From assembly GCA_047973165.1 (NCBI GenBank), contig JBKEBM010000029.1, positions 1 through 18,749 on the forward strand: a stretch of DNA of 18,749 bases, in the 5' to 3' direction. The notes under the pieces are model-generated. The model ran no database searches and was not told the origin of the DNA. It saw only the letters and a list, made by a program, of their open reading frames with translations. A program made the position numbers and the translations under genes. Source of the DNA: JBKEAD01 sp047973165 (GTDB taxonomy: Bacteria; Verrucomicrobiota; Verrucomicrobiia; Chthoniobacterales; JBKEAD01). Shown piece by piece: positions 14,149 to 18,749 of this stretch (position 1 is its first letter; each line of letters begins with the position of its first letter).

Positions 14149-15256
14149 CGGATTCAGTGCGTAGAGTTTCGACGATTTTCTGGACGGCGCTTTGTTGTTT
14201 CTCCTCGGTTATGAAGTTGGAAACACTTTCTTTCACTTCCTCCAGAGGGATGGTGCGACTGGCTTTTTTGTCGGTGACTTTTATGACATGCCAGCCAAAT
14301 TGTGTGCGAACGGGTTCCTCGCTGATTTCATCGATTTCCATACCGAAGGCGGCGTCTGCGAACTCAGGAACCATTCGGTCTTTTGGAAAAAAGTCGAGGT
14401 CTCCTTTGCGTTCGGCTGCACCGGGTTCTTGCGAGAGTTCTACGACGAGTTCGTCGAAAGTTTCTCCTTTTTTGGCGCGGGCGATTGCGTCAGTGGCTTT
14501 CTTTTTAGCGGCTGCATCCGCTTCGGCGTCGGCATTTTCGTCTGCAAGGATAAGGATGTGGCTGGCACGGACGAGCTCGGGTTGTTCGAATCGGGCAGCA
14601 TTATTTTTATAGTAATCTTCAACTTCTGCATCGCTGACAGTGACGTCTCCGATTTGTGATTCCACCCATTTGCGCTGGCGCAGCATGGTTTCGAGACGTT
14701 TTTTGATGCTGTCGAGGTCCTGGCCTGCTGCTGCGAGTTCCTGATCAAACTGAGTTGGATCGGGGTATTGCTCACGGATTTTACCTAACTCTGCATCCAC
14801 TTCTTCGGGAGTGACCTGAACTTCCTCGGAAGCAGCTTCGATGAGGCGATCATTGACGAGGTCTTTTAAAAACTGGCTAAAGAGCAGGCTCTGCTGCTCT
14901 GGTGGAATCATCGAGGGATCGAGCCCCATAGAACCGAAGACTTCACCGATGGCACTTACAAAGTCAGCTTTGCTGATGGGTTTGCCGTTGACGGTGGCAA
15001 CGGGGTCGGGAAGGGAGTCGAGTGGTGAAGGGCCGTTGGCCGGTGGGGCTTGTGTTGCATCGATGACGACCGTTTCTTCGTCCACGACGGGAGTTTCGGT
15101 AACTTCCACAGTTTCGGCTACTTCGGTAGTTTCTGGTGCTTCAGCAGCTTTTTCAGAATCGGGTTTGGAGGTTGAGTCTTCAGATTTTTTATCACACCCG
15201 GAGAGGAGAGTGACAGTTGCGGCAGCCAGAAGGCTTAGAAGGTAACGGTATTTCAT
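14081..15256 (-). CDS. parvulin-type peptidyl-prolyl isomerase lipoprotein (PrsA/SurA-like)
   Basis: This 391-residue protein begins with a lipoprotein signal peptide whose lipobox LLSGC puts the lipidated Cys at 21. A low-complexity acidic linker rich in Glu, Thr, Val and Pro spans about 22-80. A SurA-N-like helical chaperone region follows (PVATVNGKPISKADF near 85-99, and the helices to about 225). The parvulin domain runs from RASHILI at 230 to FGWHVIKVTDK at 330, with the typical GDLDFFPKDRMVPEFADAAF between. It should act as an envelope foldase/chaperone anchored to a membrane. The end is Ala/Pro-rich (PTAPAAPEAAPAQN). It is the first gene of the minus-strand run ending with a second secreted PPIase. 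It diverges from manA across 185 bases. No Shine-Dalgarno sequence precedes ATG 15256. Confidence 0.92.
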   Translation of the reverse strand: MKYRYLLSLLAAATVTLLSGCDKKSEDSTSKPDSEKAAEAPETTEVAETVEVTETPVVDEETVVIDATQAPPANGPSPLDSLPDPVATVNGKPISKADFVSAIGEVFGSMGLDPSMIPPEQQSLLFSQFLKDLVNDRLIEAASEEVQVTPEEVDAELGKIREQYPDPTQFDQELAAAGQDLDSIKKRLETMLRQRKWVESQIGDVTVSDAEVEDYYKNNAARFEQPELVRASHILILADENADAEADAAAKKKATDAIARAKKGETFDELVVELSQEPGAAERKGDLDFFPKDRMVPEFADAAFGMEIDEISEEPVRTQFGWHVIKVTDKKASRTIPLEEVKESVSNFITEEKQQSAVQKIVETLRTESDVETFIPEPTAPAAPEAAPAQN

Positions 15257-15441
15257 AAAATTGTGTGTGGATACTTTCAGAGAGAACAGACAGTGACCAG
15301 CGGAAACTGTTCATAAAATCAGATATTTTCCTGCGTTCTTTTTTAAGAGGGCTGTAAAAAAAGATGTTGCTGGAATGGTTTCAGGTAATTGTTTTGGAGT
15401 ATTGCAGTTTGTTGGGAGACAGTTTATCTGTGTGAGGCAAT

Positions 15442-16395
15442 ATGTTGGTTGAGCCGATTTTTTTTGAGTCGATTTTTATGGAGCGAGTCTGGGGTGGGCG
15501 TTCTTTTGCAGACAGGTATGGCAGGGATTTGCCGCCGGATGCGGTGATCGGAGAGTCCTGGGAATGTGTGGATCGCAGTGAAGCGCAGAGCCAGGTGCGG
15601 GGAGGGGAGTTTGATGGTTTGTCGCTGCATGAATTGTGGTCGAAACACCGGGCTCGAATTTTTGGTGAGGCGTATGTCGGGCATTCGAGCGAGCGTTTTC
15701 CGATTTTGATAAAGCTTCTGGATGCTCGTGAAAAGTTGTCGGTTCAGGTTCACCCGCCTGTCGAAAAAGCTGCTGCGCTTGGTGGTGAACCCAAGACGGA
15801 GATGTGGTATTTTTTAGATTGTGATCCGGGAGCAAGTATTTATGCGGGTTTGCGGGCGGGGACGACGAGAGCGGCTTTTGAGAACTCTTTGAAAAACGAG
15901 GGTGTGGAGGGGTTGATTCATTCAATTCCGGTTTCGGAGGGGCGGAGTATTTTTATTGAAAGTGGTCGTCTGCATGCAATTGGCGGAGGGAACCTTATCG
16001 TGGAGATTCAGCAAAACAGCGATACGACTTATCGTGTTTACGACTGGAATCGGATGGGGCTGGACGGGAAACCGCGGGATTTGCATATTGCGGCTTCGAT
16101 GGAGAGTATTGATTTTGAGGACTTCGAGCCGGAACTGAGTTCGCCTGGGGAGATGGTATTGGCGGATTGCCCGTTTTTTCGGGTTGAGAAATGTTCGCTG
16201 CGTGAGGTGTCTTCGGTAAAACTGCGGGAGCGTTTTGCAATTCTGGCTTCGTTGAAATCCGAGCTGAATGTCGTGGGGCAGCGCCTTGCAGCGGCGTCTT
16301 TTGTTTTGTTGCCTGCGGGGGATGAGGAGGTGGGTGTGACTTCGCCTGATCCCGACGCAGAGTTTTTACTAATCACTTTGCCTACTGAAAATTGA
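15442..16395 (+). CDS. manA: mannose-6-phosphate isomerase, class I
   Basis: This 317-residue protein is the short form of type I phosphomannose isomerase found in many bacteria. It interconverts fructose-6-phosphate and mannose-6-phosphate using zinc. Zinc ligands are visible as Gln102 and His104 in VQVHPPVEK, Glu120 in KTEMWYF and His178 in SGRLHAIGGGN. The catalytic-site segment QNSDTTYRVYDWNR follows with Arg198. The N-terminal FFESIFMERVWGG and IGESWECVD blocks are also typical. It is cytoplasmic. GAGG lies 7 bases before ATG 15442. A weak promoter-like pair (TTGCAG, 17 bases, TATCTG at 15402-15430) is present but would leave almost no leader. The SMP-30 gene follows after 3 bases, so the two form an operon in sugar metabolism. 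Confidence 0.93.
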   Translation: MLVEPIFFESIFMERVWGGRSFADRYGRDLPPDAVIGESWECVDRSEAQSQVRGGEFDGLSLHELWSKHRARIFGEAYVGHSSERFPILIKLLDAREKLSVQVHPPVEKAAALGGEPKTEMWYFLDCDPGASIYAGLRAGTTRAAFENSLKNEGVEGLIHSIPVSEGRSIFIESGRLHAIGGGNLIVEIQQNSDTTYRVYDWNRMGLDGKPRDLHIAASMESIDFEDFEPELSSPGEMVLADCPFFRVEKCSLREVSSVKLRERFAILASLKSELNVVGQRLAAASFVLLPAGDEEVGVTSPDPDAEFLLITLPTEN

Positions 16396-16398
16396 ATT

Positions 16399-17292
16399 AT
16401 GAGTGAAACTGTTCCACCAATTCCCGTTCCGATTGTTCAACTTGAATGCAAGCTTGCCGAGGGGCCGCTGTGGGATGTTGAGAAAAAACTGTTATACTGG
16501 ACGGATATTCCCAAGGGTGTTTTGTATTGCTTTGATCCGGCAACGGGTGGGGTTAAGCAAATCTATAAGGGTGCGCAGGTTGGGGGCTTTGTTTTGGATT
16601 CGGAGGGGAGCCTGATTTTATTTCGGGAGACGGATATTGCCTGGCTGAGGGATGGGCAGATTGTTGCGATACGTCCGGTGCATATGGCGGGGGCGGAGCG
16701 TTTTAATGATGTGATTGCTGCTCCGGATGGCAGTGTGTTTGCCGGGACAATCGGAAAGACTTCGGAGTCCGGGGGACTTTATCATTTTCGTGTGGACGGG
16801 TCAGCGGAGCAACTTGTGGCTGGTTCAGGGTGTGGGAACGGTTTGGGATTTTCGTCTGACGGGCAGACGCTTTACTGGACCTGCTCAACCCGAAAGAAAA
16901 TTTTTGCTTTCGACTATAAAAACGGGGAGGTCGATGTGGCATCGCAGCGGGAACTTTATGCCGCTTCGGAGGATGAAAAAATTCCGGATGGGATGACGGT
17001 GGATGCGGATGGAAATATCTGGTCGGCTCGCTGGGATGGTGCTCGACTTGTAAAAATAAGCCCGTCAGGTGAGAGGTTACAGGACATCGCATTCCCCCGC
17101 GGACGTGTGAGTTCTGTTATTTTTGGAGGAGAAAATCTGGACGTTGCTTATGTCACAATTGCAGCGACGAAAGGCGAGGATGTATCGCGGGTTGGCGAGA
17201 GTGTTTATAAAATCGATTTGGGGGTTACTGGTATTCCTGAGTTTCGATCACGACTCTCTGCGAGGCACCTGGAGCCTTTGGATTTGCCCTGA
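16399..17292 (+). CDS. SMP-30/gluconolactonase/LRE family protein
   Basis: This 297-residue protein matches the six-bladed beta-propeller SMP-30 family (sugar lactonases such as gluconolactonase). The metal and active-site residues are all in place: Glu21 in LAEGPLWD, Arg101 and Asn103 in ERFNDV, Asn147 in GCGNGLGFS and Asp197 in PDGMTVDADGNIWSARWDG. These bind one divalent metal and support hydrolysis of an aldonolactone. Repeated DGxxL/DGxIW blade signatures run through it. There is no signal peptide, so it is cytoplasmic. It lies 3 bases after manA, so it is likely co-expressed, and the substrate may be a hexonolactone, but that is inference. No clear terminator follows; a weak AT-rich inverted repeat (CCAAAA/TTTTGG near 17302-17321) lacks a T-run. 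Confidence 0.92.
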   Translation: MSETVPPIPVPIVQLECKLAEGPLWDVEKKLLYWTDIPKGVLYCFDPATGGVKQIYKGAQVGGFVLDSEGSLILFRETDIAWLRDGQIVAIRPVHMAGAERFNDVIAAPDGSVFAGTIGKTSESGGLYHFRVDGSAEQLVAGSGCGNGLGFSSDGQTLYWTCSTRKKIFAFDYKNGEVDVASQRELYAASEDEKIPDGMTVDADGNIWSARWDGARLVKISPSGERLQDIAFPRGRVSSVIFGGENLDVAYVTIAATKGEDVSRVGESVYKIDLGVTGIPEFRSRLSARHLEPLDLP

Positions 17293-17441
17293 TTTTATAC
17301 CAAAATGAAAAACTTTTGGGATAGCTCTCACTCTCTCGTTGGGTGGTATCAGGTCTGGTAATTTACAAGCAGGCCCGGAAGCAGAAGCTCTTCATAATAC
17401 CAAATCTATAAAGTAATCGGATTTATAATAAGAAACCTGGG

Positions 17442-17993
17442 CTAAGATGTGTCCGGTCGATTTTTTGGAGGGGAACTTGTTGAGGTGGCAACTCGTCTTT
17501 CCTGGAAAAAGGAGCGTAGGAGGCTGAGCGACTCGTCCTGGAGGATGTTGGGGGTGATGAGGCAACTGTGGTTGAGTTCGGGTAGCTGGAGGATGTTCAG
17601 GAGGCCGCCTGCGGCACCGCCTTTGGCGTCGGAACAGCCGAAGATTACGCGTCGGAGGCGACAGTGGACGATTGCGCCGGCACACATGGGGCAGGGTTCT
17701 TTTGTGACGTAGAGATCGCATTCGGTGAGACGCCAGTCGTCGAGGACAGATTCAGCCTGGGTTAGTGCCAGCATCTCGGCGTGAGCAGTGGCGTCTTTGA
17801 GTGTTTCGACCTGGTTGTAAGCGCGGGCGATAATTCTGCCCTGGTGCACGACGACAGCTCCGACGGGGACTTCTTCGGCCTGGTAGGCTTTGGCGGCCTG
17901 ACGCAGGGCTTCGCGCATAAAGTATTCGTCGGATTGCAGGTCGATGATGAGTTCGTTGTCCGCAGGGAGTTTTTCCGGGAGGTCTTCGTTCAT
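17442..17993 (-). CDS. tadA: tRNA-specific adenosine deaminase TadA
   Basis: This 183-residue protein is a zinc deaminase of the cytidine-deaminase fold. The zinc and catalytic motif HAE is at 71-73 (His71, Glu73), and PCPMCAGA at 100-107 supplies Cys101 and Cys104. GAVVVHQGRIIARAYN at 45-60 and RRVIFGCSDAKGGAAG are typical of TadA, which converts A34 of tRNA-Arg(ACG) to inosine. The protein has an N-terminal extension of about 20 residues and a C-terminal Ser/Thr-rich tail compared with E. coli TadA (167 residues). The start overlaps the end of the larC gene by four bases (17990-17993, ATGA), so translation is probably coupled. No Shine-Dalgarno sequence is present. Confidence 0.93.
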   Translation of the reverse strand: MNEDLPEKLPADNELIIDLQSDEYFMREALRQAAKAYQAEEVPVGAVVVHQGRIIARAYNQVETLKDATAHAEMLALTQAESVLDDWRLTECDLYVTKEPCPMCAGAIVHCRLRRVIFGCSDAKGGAAGGLLNILQLPELNHSCLITPNILQDESLSLLRSFFQERRVATSTSSPPKNRPDTS

Positions 17994-18749
17994 GATTTTA
18001 CGTTTTTGTCGGCGGCGAGTCGGGCTGCGAGGTAAACCTGGCGGAGCGGGACCTGGTGTTTGTTAGCGGCGGAGCGGCAGCTTTCAAACTCGGGACTGCA
18101 CTGGAGGATTTCGCTGTTGAGGCTACCGATTTTGACGGCGATTTCTCCGTAAGGTGTCGAGACCTGCTTAGTTTTTCGATCAAGGGTGTGGCGTTGTTTT
18201 GTTTGAAAACGCAGTCCGAAGGCGGTGGTTTCTCTTAAAATCAGCCGACTGAATTTTTCCAAATCATCGGGAAGGCAGAGCAGAGTCAGCAGAAAGCCGG
18301 GACGATTTTTTTTCATCGTTGCGGGTGTGACAAAAGCATCGAGCGCACCTTCCACGATGGCCCGGTCGATGCAGTGAGAAATAATCTCCGGCGTTGAATC
18401 ATCGAGATTGCAGTGAATTTCGACGATCTGATTTGCTTCGTTAGAATCTTCGCTTTCAGCCAGGATGGCACGGAGGAGATTCGGACGGCTCGGAATTTCG
18501 CGTGAACCGAGTCCGTAGCCCGTTTTGAGACTGTACATCGTCGGATGCGGGCCGAAGCTGGCTGCGTATTCCGCTACGATGGCGGCACCGGTCGGGGTTA
18601 CAAATTCCATGGCTTCGTCGATTTGTCGAAGCGGGATGCCGGTGAGAATTTCCTGAGTTGCTGGTGCCGGGATCGGGAAACGTCCGTGGGCGCACTGAAT
18701 GAATCCGCTGCCTTCAAAGAGTGCGGAGCAGTGCACAGAATCGACGGTG
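17990..18749 (-). CDS. larC: LarC, nickel-pincer cofactor biosynthesis protein (5' end beyond window)
   Basis: The frame is open to the window edge, so the N-terminal part is missing; about 252 residues are visible. They match LarC: CAHGRFPIPAPAT, EFVTPTGAAIVAEYA, KTGYGLGSREI, then PNLLRAILAES. The second half begins with EIHCNLDDSTPEI and has FVTPATMKKNRPGFLLTLLC and RETTAFGLRFQ. LarC is a CTP-dependent nickel insertase that completes the nickel-pincer nucleotide used by lactate racemase LarA and related racemases. Both the LarC1 and LarC2 regions read in one frame here, without the programmed frameshift known in Lactiplantibacillus plantarum, at least in the visible part. A GTG at 18736 is in frame but internal, because coding similarity continues upstream (TVDSV). 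tadA follows with a 4-base overlap. Confidence 0.92.
   Translation of the reverse strand, partial: TVDSVHCSALFEGSGFIQCAHGRFPIPAPATQEILTGIPLRQIDEAMEFVTPTGAAIVAEYAASFGPHPTMYSLKTGYGLGSREIPSRPNLLRAILAESEDSNEANQIVEIHCNLDDSTPEIISHCIDRAIVEGALDAFVTPATMKKNRPGFLLTLLCLPDDLEKFSRLILRETTAFGLRFQTKQRHTLDRKTKQVSTPYGEIAVKIGSLNSEILQCSPEFESCRSAANKHQVPLRQVYLAARLAADKNVKS

Noticed and set aside
14133..14659. Two overlapping plus-strand frames of about 155-160 residues
   Set aside because: Both are antisense shadows of the parvulin gene and have Ser/Ala- or Phe-rich translations without family features.

Overview
The window is about 18.7 kb of bacterial chromosome of middling GC. Most of it is dense core or housekeeping coding sequence with little intergenic space. 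The gene families present (UPF0104 membrane protein, Cys-rich secreted YHS/TRASH-like protein, EF-hand lipoprotein, SMP-30, parvulin lipoprotein, YgfZ, LarC) and the scarcity of Shine-Dalgarno motifs fit a Gram-negative-type bacterium of the PVC group. A Verrucomicrobiota (Opitutia-like) member is my best guess. That placement is inference and no marker here proves it.

Layout, left to right. 3-795 (+): the tail of an unrecognised gene overlapping a DnaQ-like DEDDh exonuclease. 809-4726 (-): four genes joined by 1-4 bp stop/start overlaps, transcribed as TIM-barrel sugar isomerase/epimerase, UPF0104 flippase-like membrane protein, RibD-C-type reductase and a FabF-type ketosynthase. 4836-5534 (+): an EF-hand lipoprotein and a secreted Cys-rich metal-binding-type protein, closed by a strong terminator shared with the convergent MscS-like channel (5597-7303, -). 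7418-9657 (+): infA, a terminator, then a long-chain acyl-CoA ligase.

9654-11087 is different. It holds a broken unknown gene, an SDR oxidoreductase gene broken by one missing base, and a fragment of a second Rossmann-fold gene, with an AT-rich spacer. It looks like a decaying accessory locus. It ends at tRNA-Glu(CTC) (+), which faces tRNA-Tyr(GTA) (-).

11569-15256 (-) is a compact run for envelope and redox functions: parvulin-type PPIase lipoprotein, 3-hydroxyisobutyrate-dehydrogenase-like enzyme, YgfZ and a secreted cyclophilin. 15442-17292 (+) pairs manA with an SMP-30/gluconolactonase-family gene. 17442-18749 (-) holds larC (cut by the window end) translationally coupled to tadA.

The two regions most worth attention are the four-gene ketosynthase/reductase/flippase-like/isomerase operon, whose joint role I cannot name, and the decaying locus next to the tRNA genes. 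I saw no CRISPR array, intact insertion sequence, phage gene or rRNA.
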